Shown piece by piece: positions 1-6,859 of a stretch of DNA of 18,222 nucleotides. Under the pieces are notes generated by a model that saw nothing but the letters and a program-made list of their open reading frames with translations, was not told the DNA's origin and did not search any database. Every line of letters starts with the position of its first letter. Position 1 is the first letter of the stretch. Source of the DNA: Microcaldota archaeon (GTDB taxonomy: Archaea > Micrarchaeota > Micrarchaeia > Micrarchaeales > Micrarchaeaceae); the NCBI GenBank assembly GCA_021834865.1, contig JAKBRD010000014.1, positions 1 through 18,222 of the forward strand. Direction: 5' to 3'. Both the position numbers and the translations under genes were made by a program.

Positions 1-1
1 G

Positions 2-1000
2 TCAGCTTATCTGCAGCATTACCCTTCCGTCCCTATCGCTAGAGGATAGCGCCCTTATCGCTGCCTGCCCCTCTTCAAGCCTGAACTTCTTCCATACTTT
101 GAGCTTGTATCTTGGCGATTTCGAAACCAGTTCCTTGAACTCGCGCATGGAACCGCCTGTAGAACCCATTATCGTGGCATGTTTTGAGTACACGCCTGAA
201 AGATCCAGGCTTACCTGCGGGCCCGTAAGCGTTCCGAATGTGGCGAGCCTGGAATTGCTCCCCATCATCAAAAAGCTTTCGTTCCAGAATTTCTCTCCAA
301 GAGAGTTTAGAACGAAATCCGCCATTTTGCCCTTTGTTATTTCCTTTATCTTTTCAATGGCGTTTTCCGAAGATACAGTATAATCCGCGCCGAAATCCGC
401 CATCGACTGCTTCCTTGATACAGCTATAACTTTTGCACCTTGTTCTTTTGCAAACTGAAGGGCGAACCTGCCGGTGTTGCCAGAAGCGCCGAGTATGACT
501 GCGCTTTCCCCATTGTTAAGACCTGCGCGGTTAATCGCGTGATATGGCGTAAGTGCAGCTACAGGCAGCGAAGCCGCCATCTCCCAGCTTGTTTCATCAG
601 GGAGCTTTACCGCATTCCTCTCGTTGACGGATATGTATTCTGCAAAACCGCCGTTGTTCATGACTCCGGTTATATAACCATTTCTGCATAGCATCTCCAT
701 GCCTTTGCTACACATGTCGCAGGTGCCATCGAAATACCTGTTGAATACCGCGACCCTGTCACCCTGCTTTGCGGATTTGACCGAAGAGCCTACGGCTTCT
801 ACAGTACCAGCGAACTCAGCGCCGGCTATATGCGGCATTGGCTTTATCCCAGGTATTGCGTTTATGATCATGTTGTCTATCGGATTTACGCCCGCCATTG
901 CGACTTTTATCAGGATTTCGCCTTCCTTGGGTGCCGGTTTTTCTACATCAGCAACCCTAAGGTTTTCAGTTCCCTGCTTTTCAAAAATGAGCGCCTTCAT
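2..1000 (-). CDS. Zinc-type medium-chain dehydrogenase / quinone oxidoreductase-like protein
   Basis: Medium-chain dehydrogenase/reductase of 332 aa, probably NAD(P)H-dependent; the substrate cannot be read from sequence. The GroES-like N-terminal half (residues 1-150) is followed by a Rossmann domain with GASGNTG at 171-177. The structural-zinc lobe is present as Asp91, Cys94, Cys97, Cys105, with Asp in place of the first Cys; a Glu at that place is known in Sulfolobus alcohol dehydrogenase. The usual catalytic-zinc Cys near residue 39 is Asn (AGVNPID) and the His of the GHE motif is Ala (GAEFAG). It therefore probably does not bind catalytic zinc in the alcohol-dehydrogenase manner and looks closer to quinone oxidoreductases. 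I chose the ATG giving MKALIFEK, where family homology begins; an in-frame TTG at 1093 would add 31 unrelated residues. The stop codon lies at the window edge. Confidence 0.88.
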   Translation of the reverse strand: MKALIFEKQGTENLRVADVEKPAPKEGEILIKVAMAGVNPIDNMIINAIPGIKPMPHIAGAEFAGTVEAVGSSVKSAKQGDRVAVFNRYFDGTCDMCSKGMEMLCRNGYITGVMNNGGFAEYISVNERNAVKLPDETSWEMAASLPVAALTPYHAINRAGLNNGESAVILGASGNTGRFALQFAKEQGAKVIAVSRKQSMADFGADYTVSSENAIEKIKEITKGKMADFVLNSLGEKFWNESFLMMGSNSRLATFGTLTGPQVSLDLSGVYSKHATIMGSTGGSMREFKELVSKSPRYKLKVWKKFRLEEGQAAIRALSSSDRDGRVMLQIS

Positions 1001-1104
1001 AACAACCACGATTTGATTGCGCAAACAATCAATAAAATCATTGTATGTACGCACATTTACTTCTCTACCAAAAACCGGATTTTTAGGCTGCAAAAAATGT
1101 AATC

Positions 1105-1137
1105 TTGTATAAATAGGATATTGACTTGTATAAAAAC
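1105..1137 (+). promoter_or_regulatory. Tandem TATA-like boxes for the small membrane protein gene
   Basis: Two archaeal TATA-like elements lie upstream of the ATG at 1168: TATAAATA at 1108-1115 and TATAAAAA at 1129-1136. A start about 25 nt downstream of either would give a leader of roughly 10-35 nt. A GGTGA Shine-Dalgarno sequence sits at 1159-1163, four bases before the ATG. Which box is used cannot be told from sequence. Confidence 0.55.
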
Positions 1138-1167
1138 AATCCCTGAGCAGTAGGATATGGTGAAAAT

Positions 1168-1545
1168 ATGTCTAAAGTACCATCTGGCAAGACAAACCCG
1201 GGGGCATTCGCCCTTGAATTCGTAGGCAGCTTGATATACCTCGCTTTGGTATATGTTACCTCTTCAGGCACTGCAGCGGCTGGAAGTTTTGCAACAGCAA
1301 TAACGGCAGTATGGCTTCCGCTCCTATACGCTGTCGGAGTTCTCAGCGCAGTATCGCTATTCATACTCAGCTTTACCAACCTGATCAAGAACAATCCGAT
1401 AGCCAGGGCAGCCATAGCACCAGCGTGCGCCGGAGGATTCTCCTTCGTGGCAATGACAGCTGGAAATCCGCTAATGGTAGTTGTTGCGATAATCGGGTTC
1501 GTGATAGCGTCCGCAGGAGCAGCATACGCAAAGGCAATGTGCTGA
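1168..1545 (+). CDS. Small four-helix integral membrane protein, unknown function
   Basis: I do not recognise this 125-aa protein. A short polar, Lys-containing N-terminus (1-12) is followed by about four hydrophobic segments near residues 13-32, 47-73, 78-96 and 100-121. They are rich in Ala, Gly, Val and Ser, which favours tight helix packing. A basic loop (NLIKNNPIAR) separates the second and third. Two cysteines stand out: one in the third helix and one as the last residue. There is no classical signal peptide and no catalytic motif. The ATG is supported by a GGTGA Shine-Dalgarno at 1159-1163. The gene stands alone, with TATA boxes upstream and a clean hairpin/T-run terminator right after the stop, so it is a monocistronic unit. 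A pore, small transporter or membrane-organising role are all possible and none is supported. Confidence 0.8.
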   Translation: MSKVPSGKTNPGAFALEFVGSLIYLALVYVTSSGTAAAGSFATAITAVWLPLLYAVGVLSAVSLFILSFTNLIKNNPIARAAIAPACAGGFSFVAMTAGNPLMVVVAIIGFVIASAGAAYAKAMC

Positions 1546-1553
1546 ATTGATTT

Positions 1554-1580
1554 TGCCGCTTTTAGCGGCACTTTTTATTT
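1554..1580 (+). terminator. Hairpin plus T-tract terminator
   Basis: A perfect 7-bp stem, TGCCGCT (1554-1560) with AGCGGCA (1564-1570), closes a 3-nt loop and is followed by CTTTTTATTTTT. It begins about 9 nt after the stop of the small membrane protein gene. It looks like a bacterial-style intrinsic terminator. In archaea the T-run alone is usually enough. Confidence 0.75.
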
Positions 1581-1649
1581 TTACTGTATCCTTGGCAGGG
1601 CTAATGATATTTAAAAAGTAGGAATCTGAATGGGCTCCGCTAAGAGCCC

Positions 1650-1681
1650 AAAAATAAAACAGAAATAGTAAAAAATAAAAC
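1650..1681 (-). terminator. T-rich terminator of the TRAM gene (minus strand)
   Basis: Read on the minus strand, the region 35-66 nt past the TRAM stop is almost pure T with a few A, G and C, as expected for archaeal U-tract termination. A 7-bp inverted repeat (TGGGCTC 1631-1637 with GAGCCCA 1644-1650) follows it. The two convergent transcripts therefore seem to end back to back here. Confidence 0.45.
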
Positions 1682-1715
1682 TAATCCTTTATCTCTTTGT
1701 GAAAGCTAATCGCAA

Positions 1716-2021
1716 TCAGAGTCTTTCCGCCAATGCAAACCTTGCTTTGACGTCAGTTATCCTGACTTTCATGCTTTCTCCCTGCTTCGCGCCCTTCACG
1801 AAGACAACAAAGCCGTTGACCTTTGCTATGCCGTCGCCCTTTGAGGCAACTGCTTCTATGGTCACGTCGACCTCATCGCCAGCCTTTACGGGCTTCTGCA
1901 AGAAGTACGAGGGTTTTATTGATACGCCCCTGTCCCTTCCTTCGCGTCTTGGCCTTCTCTGCTCTTCTCCTTCCATTCCTTCTTCATTTCTTTCCTGTCC
2001 GAAACTTTCGTCTTCTTCCAT
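1716..2021 (-). CDS. Stand-alone TRAM-domain RNA-binding protein
   Basis: This 101-aa protein ends in a TRAM domain (about residues 43-101), a small beta-barrel that binds RNA. The pattern is typical: VKAGDEVDVTIEAVASKGDGIAKVNGF opens the fold (44-70 as a span), then FVKGAKQGE, then a closing strand ending ALAERL. Single TRAM proteins are common in euryarchaea, where some act as RNA chaperones or cold-adaptation factors; that role here is inference. The N-terminal 40 residues are low-complexity, first acidic (MEEDESFGQERNEE), then Arg-rich (QRRPRREGRDRG). This disordered tail could add nonspecific RNA contact. The gene is monocistronic, with a TATA-like box at 2070-2077. No strong Shine-Dalgarno precedes the ATG. 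Confidence 0.87.
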   Translation of the reverse strand: MEEDESFGQERNEEGMEGEEQRRPRREGRDRGVSIKPSYFLQKPVKAGDEVDVTIEAVASKGDGIAKVNGFVVFVKGAKQGESMKVRITDVKARFALAERL

Positions 2022-2069
2022 CTGTATCTTTGCTCATATGTAGGCTTGGTTCATTTCTTTGCCTTACTA

Positions 2070-2077
2070 CATATATA
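2070..2077 (-). promoter_or_regulatory. TATA-like box of the TRAM gene
   Basis: On the minus strand this reads ATATATGT/TATATAT-like, about 50 nt upstream of the TRAM ATG. It predicts a transcript start near 2047 and a leader of about 25 nt. Confidence 0.4.
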
Positions 2078-2225
2078 GTGATATTGCGACTGCGCTTATA
2101 TTTAAAGCTTTGTATATATCGGCATCGGCACATGTGCAGATAAATCCTGGGCCCGCAGCAGTTTTGCGCCTGTTTTTGATGTAGTTTCGGCATCAATTGT
2201 ATCAATGCCAGCGCTATGCGGGCTA

Positions 2226-2238
2226 AGTTATTTAAGCA
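2226..2238 (+). promoter_or_regulatory. TATA-like box upstream of the secreted protein / pheST unit
   Basis: TTATTTAA at 2228-2235 lies 38-45 nt before the ATG at 2273. A start about 25 nt downstream gives a leader of about 15 nt that contains GTGAT at 2265-2269, a weak Shine-Dalgarno close to the ATG. It probably drives the whole downstream unit through pheT, since gaps there are only 1 and 4 nt. Confidence 0.45.
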
Positions 2239-2272
2239 CTCTATAATATAATCATAGTGCTGTTGTGATCAT

Positions 2273-3040
2273 ATGAAAATGGTAATTGCGGCTCTTGCGC
2301 TCGCCGTGCTTATGATTTTTGCAATCGCAGGCTCCAGCTACGGCTCTTATACTGTGACCCACCTTAATACGACAGTCACGCTCAATAAGAACACTAGCGC
2401 ACAGGTTACGGAGGTGCTTACCGTCTTCGTCAGCAACAGCTCAGTAAACCAATACGAGACGAATAGGATAGCCCTTAACCTGACGCTGAGCACATGGCAG
2501 GGTTTCATAGGGCCGATGCTGGTCCAGCACATAATAAATCCGAAGAGCGGGGTCTACAACTTCAAATATCTGCCAGGGCCGCTGGTGCCGCAGTACAATG
2601 GAGGAGTGGCTAAGCTCATAATGAGCTACGATATAAACAACGTTACAAGCGTCAAGCAGACCGCGCCGAGAGAGTTTGTATACTCGTTCAGCAGGAACGT
2701 CTTTAATTTCGAGCATGCAACTAGCGGAGAGGTCCTTCCGTCAAACACTACGCTCACCATAATTCTGCCTTCCGGGTCACAGGTATCAGCAATTTATCCG
2801 ATACCGGATGCCCCTGTTGCCAATTTCACTAATGGCTATTCCAATACGACGCAGTTTTCCTGGTTCGATGGTGAGCCGCTTTCAAAGTTCACGTTAGTTT
2901 TCATAATGCGCGAGAGCCTCACGGCCGAGGTCACCGGTTTTTTCACTGGCGCTTATAACGCCCTTGGAATTTTCTCTTATATTATAATAGCCGCGATAAT
3001 AGCTGGACTCATAGCATACGCCTATGCGAAATCCAGATAA
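2273..3040 (+). CDS. Secreted, C-terminally membrane-anchored protein of unknown function
   Basis: This 255-aa protein has an N-terminal signal peptide (hydrophobic 4-19, likely cleavage near residues 19-24). An extracytoplasmic domain of about 200 residues follows, then a single C-terminal helix (about 233-252) with a short positive tail (AKSR). The topology is type I: bulk outside, tail in the cytosol. The ectodomain looks beta-rich, with alternating hydrophobic strands, and carries many N-x-S/T sequons (NTT, NTS, NSS, NLT, NVT, NFT), consistent with archaeal N-glycosylation. It has no cysteine and no enzyme motif that I recognise. Its N-terminal part recalls extracytoplasmic domains of archaeal DUF2207-like proteins, but the match is too weak to assign. 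The stop lies 1 nt before the preferred pheS ATG, so the two are probably cotranscribed, though a functional link is not evident. Confidence 0.85.
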   Translation: MKMVIAALALAVLMIFAIAGSSYGSYTVTHLNTTVTLNKNTSAQVTEVLTVFVSNSSVNQYETNRIALNLTLSTWQGFIGPMLVQHIINPKSGVYNFKYLPGPLVPQYNGGVAKLIMSYDINNVTSVKQTAPREFVYSFSRNVFNFEHATSGEVLPSNTTLTIILPSGSQVSAIYPIPDAPVANFTNGYSNTTQFSWFDGEPLSKFTLVFIMRESLTAEVTGFFTGAYNALGIFSYIIIAAIIAGLIAYAYAKSR

Positions 3041-3041
3041 G

Positions 3042-4535
3042 ATGGTGCTTGCATTGCATGAGTACGAATTTAAGCTGCTATCGTTCCTCAAAGATAAAAA
3101 GAGCGCAGATGTGGAAAGTATATGGAGCGGCACCAGCCTTGGGCGTGACGCAGTCCTTTGGGCTTCCGAAAGCCTAAAATCCAAGGGTGCGGTTGAGATC
3201 AAGATCGACAGCGGAGCCGAGGTAGAGCTCGGACCAGAGGCACTTGGCTACGCCGAAGGGTTTCCTGAGCAGGCTCTGCTTGCGGAAATTGGAAAAGGCC
3301 CAAAGAGGCTGGATGGAAGCATAAATGGCATAGCGCTGGCATGGGTTAAGAGGAACGGCTGGGCTGACATCAGTGACGGAAAGCTCCACATTACAGAGAA
3401 AGGCAGGAAGGCCCTAGGAAGCCGATATGAACAGGAGAGCGTGCTAAAGCTGCTTCTTTCCAAAATCGGAAGCAATGGGAACAACGTTGCCTATGTCAGT
3501 GATGAAGAAATGGCAGGAATAGAGAAGACACTCAAGGAACTTGAGCATAGGAAGCTGCTGCAGATTAAGCCTAAATCAAGGATAGCCTCGATATCAATAA
3601 CCGACATTGGCATGGAGATGCTTTCCAGAGAAAAGACGGCAAGCGGAATAGGGCAGCTCACCAGGGACATAATAAAATCCAGAGCATGGACCGAGTCAGG
3701 ATTCAGGCCATATGATGTTGAGGCGCCGGTAGCCGAAGCGTATCCCGCTAGGAGGCATCCGATGAAAGAATTCATGGAGCTCGTAAGGCGCATGTGGGTA
3801 AGCCAGGGCTTCATTGAAACTGCAGGTCCCATGATAGAATCGTCTTTCTGGAATTTCGATGCGCTTTTTTCGCCGCAGGACCATCCTACGCGCGAGATGC
3901 AGGACACGTTCTTCCTGTCAAATCCTGAAATACTCGGAATCGCAGAAAAGGAGCTGCTGAAAAGGGTAGCAAGGATGCACAAGAAGGGATGGAATAGCTG
4001 GAACGAAGATATCTCGTTTCAGCCAGTGCTCAGGACGCATACAACAAGCGTTTCGGCCCACAACATAAAAGAATACGGCAATTCCAGCGTGCTCGAATAT
4101 CCGATAAAGCTTTTCTCGATAGGGAAGGTCTTCAGGAACGAGAGCATAGACTACAAGCACCTGGCCGAACTTCACCAGCTGGACGGCATAGTCATAGGCA
4201 GAGGTCTTGGTGTGGCTGACCTGAAAGGTACGCTTGAGCAGTTTTACAAAGGGCTGGGCTTCAAGGTCAAGTTCAAGCCCTCGTACTTCCCGTTCGTCGA
4301 GCCTGGGCTCGAAGCCAGCTATTACGACGAGGAGCACGGAGACTGGATAGAGCTCTGCGGAGGCGGCATTATAAGGAAGGAGATAACCAAGGCCCTGGGG
4401 ACCGACATGCGCGTTATAGCGTGGGGCGCGGGCCTGGACAGGCTGATGTTCAAATATTTAGGCATAAACTCGCTGAGCGAACTTTACAAGAACGACATAG
4501 GATGGCTCAGAAAACGCAAGCCGATCAAGCTGTGA
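3042..4535 (+). CDS. pheS: Phenylalanyl-tRNA synthetase alpha subunit
   Basis: Catalytic subunit of the cytosolic alpha2-beta2 enzyme that attaches phenylalanine to tRNA(Phe). It has 497 aa, normal for archaeal PheS. The first 200 or so residues are helical, winged-helix-like and bind tRNA. The class II catalytic core follows: motif 1 from HPMKEF (239 on), then the PQDHPTREMQDTFF signature, motif 2 FRNESIDYKH (364-373) and motif 3 AWGAGLDRL (460-468) with its Arg at 467. All expected core motifs are present. I chose the ATG giving MVLALHEYEF, 1 nt after the previous stop; an in-frame ATG at 3024 would overlap the upstream gene by 17 nt and add six residues. pheT follows after 4 nt, so the two subunits are cotranscribed. 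Confidence 0.96.
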   Translation: MVLALHEYEFKLLSFLKDKKSADVESIWSGTSLGRDAVLWASESLKSKGAVEIKIDSGAEVELGPEALGYAEGFPEQALLAEIGKGPKRLDGSINGIALAWVKRNGWADISDGKLHITEKGRKALGSRYEQESVLKLLLSKIGSNGNNVAYVSDEEMAGIEKTLKELEHRKLLQIKPKSRIASISITDIGMEMLSREKTASGIGQLTRDIIKSRAWTESGFRPYDVEAPVAEAYPARRHPMKEFMELVRRMWVSQGFIETAGPMIESSFWNFDALFSPQDHPTREMQDTFFLSNPEILGIAEKELLKRVARMHKKGWNSWNEDISFQPVLRTHTTSVSAHNIKEYGNSSVLEYPIKLFSIGKVFRNESIDYKHLAELHQLDGIVIGRGLGVADLKGTLEQFYKGLGFKVKFKPSYFPFVEPGLEASYYDEEHGDWIELCGGGIIRKEITKALGTDMRVIAWGAGLDRLMFKYLGINSLSELYKNDIGWLRKRKPIKL

Positions 4536-4539
4536 TGCA

Positions 4540-6186
4540 ATGGCAACCGTAACATTCGCTAAAAAGGACCTTGTCGAGGAGTCAGGCATCGAAAAGCCGG
4601 AAAACACCATACCTAAAATTGGCATGGAGGTTGAACGCGATGCCGAAGGTGAGATAACTGTCGACATAACTCCAAACAGGTCGGACATGCTAGATATAAT
4701 AGGCCTGGGAAGGCAGCTGGCCCTTTACGAAGGCTTGCGAAAACCCAGAAGGTATGAAGCAAGCGGCAGCAGTGGAATTTCCATAAAGGCTGGTAAACTT
4801 GTAAGCAGGGTCAGGCCCAATATTGCAGGGATTGTTGTAAAAGACGTTTCTTTCACTGAAGCCTCTTTGAAGTACCTGATAAACTTCTCGGAGAAGCTCG
4901 GCAGCACCCTGGGCAGGAACAGGAAGAAGCTTGCAATGGGGATCCATGACCTTTCTGCAATAGGGGGAAATCTTATTTATGACGCCTCTTATGAAGGAAG
5001 CATAACTCCTTTGGGGGAAAATGCGGAAGCCGGATTCGACGAAGTAATGGAGAAAAATCAGAAGGGAATAGCCTACGCAAATACGATTGCACCGAGAAAA
5101 GGAAGCAGGCAGCTGTATCCGTTCCTTAGGGACTCTTCGAAGACCATTTCGCTTATACCGATAACAAATTCCGAAAAAACCAGGGTAACTGCAAAAACAA
5201 AATCGCTTTTCATAGATTTTACAGGGACAGATCCAAATACGGTATCGAAAGTAGCCGATATGTTCGCATGCAGGTTCATCGATGCTGGCGCAAAGGTCTA
5301 TTCGGTTAAAGTAATTTCTGAAAATGGCAAAGATGTCGAATATCCAAAGCTCAATTCGTTCAGCATAAAGATCAAGGCTTCCGGGTTCAGCGAAGTGCTG
5401 GGCTACAAGGCGAATGATGCCGACATAAAAAAGCTTGCAGTAAGAAGCGGCTATGTCATTTCCGAGGAAGCAAAGGGATATCTGTCCGTGGCAGTGCCGC
5501 CATACCGCTACGACGTTTTCAATGAACAGGATGTTTACGAGGATCTGGTTTTCGCATACGGATACGATTCCGTAAAATCCAGGCCCGTGCCAAGCGTAAA
5601 TGCGGGAAGCGAAACTGCATTTACTATCTTTTCCGACAAGCTTACAGAGATTATGCTAGGGCTCGGATATACCGAAGCGTACAACAACTACCTGGCAAAC
5701 GAGAAATCAGAATTCGAGATGATGGGCAGGGAGCCCGAAATGGAAAAAGTCGTAAGCATAAAATATTCCAAAACCGAAAACATAAGCATAATGCGCAGCA
5801 GCATACTGCCATCGCTTATCAACAACCTGAAGGATTCTGCATCGGAGCAGATGCCTTACAGGATGTTTGAAATAGGGGATACCTTTAGCGTTTCAGAGGG
5901 CAAGGCAGAAGAAAGGAAGTCATTTGCCTTCGTATCTGAGCACTCAAAGGCTGATTTCGCAGAGGCAAAATCCGTAATAATATCCGCAATGTCCTCTCTA
6001 GGAATTGAAGTGGGATTTGAGGAGGGCTCCGGGACTGAATTTATACCTGGAAGGTGCGCAAGGATAATTTCTAAAGGCGAGGATATAGGGATAATCGGAG
6101 AGGTGCATCCGAAAATACTGAACGGATTCGGGATAGAGGAACCTGTTGTAGGGTGCGAGATAATACTCTCAAAAATAAAGTATTAA
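4540..6186 (+). CDS. pheT: Phenylalanyl-tRNA synthetase beta subunit
   Basis: Partner of PheS, 548 aa, the length usual for the archaeal beta subunit and much shorter than the bacterial one (no EMAP or anticodon-binding extensions). In order: an N-terminal module with ITVDITPNRSDMLDIIGLGR (about 38-57), typical of the family; a B3/4-like editing region (about 90-260); a B5 domain with VPPYRYDVFNEQDVYEDLVF (319-338), whose acidic residues match the metal-binding part of the fold; and a C-terminal pseudo-catalytic class II fold to the end. The B3/4 region in this family removes mis-attached tyrosine; whether editing is active here cannot be read. The ATG lies 4 nt after the pheS stop. Confidence 0.95.
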   Translation: MATVTFAKKDLVEESGIEKPENTIPKIGMEVERDAEGEITVDITPNRSDMLDIIGLGRQLALYEGLRKPRRYEASGSSGISIKAGKLVSRVRPNIAGIVVKDVSFTEASLKYLINFSEKLGSTLGRNRKKLAMGIHDLSAIGGNLIYDASYEGSITPLGENAEAGFDEVMEKNQKGIAYANTIAPRKGSRQLYPFLRDSSKTISLIPITNSEKTRVTAKTKSLFIDFTGTDPNTVSKVADMFACRFIDAGAKVYSVKVISENGKDVEYPKLNSFSIKIKASGFSEVLGYKANDADIKKLAVRSGYVISEEAKGYLSVAVPPYRYDVFNEQDVYEDLVFAYGYDSVKSRPVPSVNAGSETAFTIFSDKLTEIMLGLGYTEAYNNYLANEKSEFEMMGREPEMEKVVSIKYSKTENISIMRSSILPSLINNLKDSASEQMPYRMFEIGDTFSVSEGKAEERKSFAFVSEHSKADFAEAKSVIISAMSSLGIEVGFEEGSGTEFIPGRCARIISKGEDIGIIGEVHPKILNGFGIEEPVVGCEIILSKIKY

Positions 6187-6232
6187 GGGCATTATACTGC
6201 TGCGTGCTCTGCGCTTGGAATGATCACTGCAC

Positions 6233-6247
6233 TGCTTAAGTAATTTA
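6233..6247 (+). promoter_or_regulatory. Possible TATA-like box of the prepilin-like gene
   Basis: TTAAGTAA at 6236-6243 sits about 36-43 nt before the ATG at 6279 and would give a start near 6266. The match is weak. Read-through from pheT is also possible, since no clear terminator lies in the 92-nt gap. Confidence 0.3.
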
Positions 6248-6278
6248 GCTTTTTGCTGAGAATTTTGTGCGTGTGTTT

Positions 6279-6797
6279 ATGGAACCTGCAAACGCTATGG
6301 AAAACGGCAGAGGGGCCAAAGGCCAAAGCGCCATGGAATACCTCATAACATACGGGTGGGCCATACTCATAATCGCAATTGCTCTCGGAGTGCTATTTGA
6401 GCTCGGCCTGTTCAACCCAAGCTCATTCGTCAGCACCAGCTGCATATTCCCTGCAGATTTCAGCTGCATATTCAGCACTCTCAGCAGCAACGGGATGCTT
6501 ACAGTAAACATGCAGCAGTCAACAAGCTCTCCGATAAACATAACCGCAATAGGCTGCAATTCAAACGATTCGCTCAGCCACATGGTTTATTTCCCCAACG
6601 GCATAGATGTGCAGATAGGATCCAACGTCACAATAACGGGAAACAGCACGGCAGCACTGCAGTGCTGGAGCAACAATACGGTGTTCACCGGCAATCCCGG
6701 GGCTCTTTTCAAAGGATATGTAGTTATAAACTACACCGACATACAAACAGGATTTCCGCATACCATATCAGGAACCGTGCTGGAAAAAGTTACCTGA
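6279..6797 (+). CDS. Class III signal peptide (prepilin-like) secreted protein
   Basis: This 172-aa protein starts with an archaeal class III signal peptide: a short Arg/Lys-bearing leader, then KGQSAMEYL (14-22) and a hydrophobic helix to about residue 40. In methanogens EppA-type peptidases cut this motif before the Gln, here Gly15/Gln16, and the helix forms the filament core. The rest is a secreted domain rich in Ser, Thr and Asn, with several N-glycosylation sequons and four cysteines (55, 63, 93, 129) that could form two disulfides. It is probably a minor pilin or a cell-surface protein held by a pilin-like helix. No pilus-assembly ATPase or peptidase lies nearby. Start choice is uncertain: an in-frame GTG lies at 6267 and an ATG at 6297. 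It is convergent with the ATPase operon. Confidence 0.85.
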   Translation: MEPANAMENGRGAKGQSAMEYLITYGWAILIIAIALGVLFELGLFNPSSFVSTSCIFPADFSCIFSTLSSNGMLTVNMQQSTSSPINITAIGCNSNDSLSHMVYFPNGIDVQIGSNVTITGNSTAALQCWSNNTVFTGNPGALFKGYVVINYTDIQTGFPHTISGTVLEKVT

Positions 6798-6859
6798 AAA
6801 CAAATTTTGTGCATGCTTATTTTATGCACGCCAAGCCACAGCTTTGACAGAGAGAAACT
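6798..6859. terminator. Convergent terminator region with inverted repeat
   Basis: The 62-nt gap between the prepilin-like gene and the end of the ATPase operon holds the inverted repeat GTGCAT (6809-6814)/ATGCAC (6824-6829). The loop is T-rich, giving T-runs for the plus strand inside it. On the minus strand the repeat is followed by AAAATTTGTTTT. It could serve both convergent transcripts. Confidence 0.45.

Larger units (their letters stand above)
2022..2272. other. Intergenic region between divergent TRAM and secreted-protein genes
   Basis: This is the longest gene-free stretch (about 250 nt). It holds the TATA-like box of each flanking gene, near 2070-2077 (minus) and 2228-2235 (plus). 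Between them lie a 10-bp palindrome, GCACATGTGC (2128-2137), and a possible RNA fold with outer stem GCCCGCA (2151-2157)/TGCGGGC (2217-2223) and inner stem GGCAT (2189-2193)/ATGCC (2205-2209). I see no convincing tRNA or small ORF. Confidence 0.4.

Noticed and set aside
2151..2223. Candidate tRNA from a 7-bp acceptor-like stem and 73-nt span
   Set aside because: The 17 nt before the 3' strand do not form a T arm, there is no GTTC loop and no anticodon arm. It does not fold as a tRNA.
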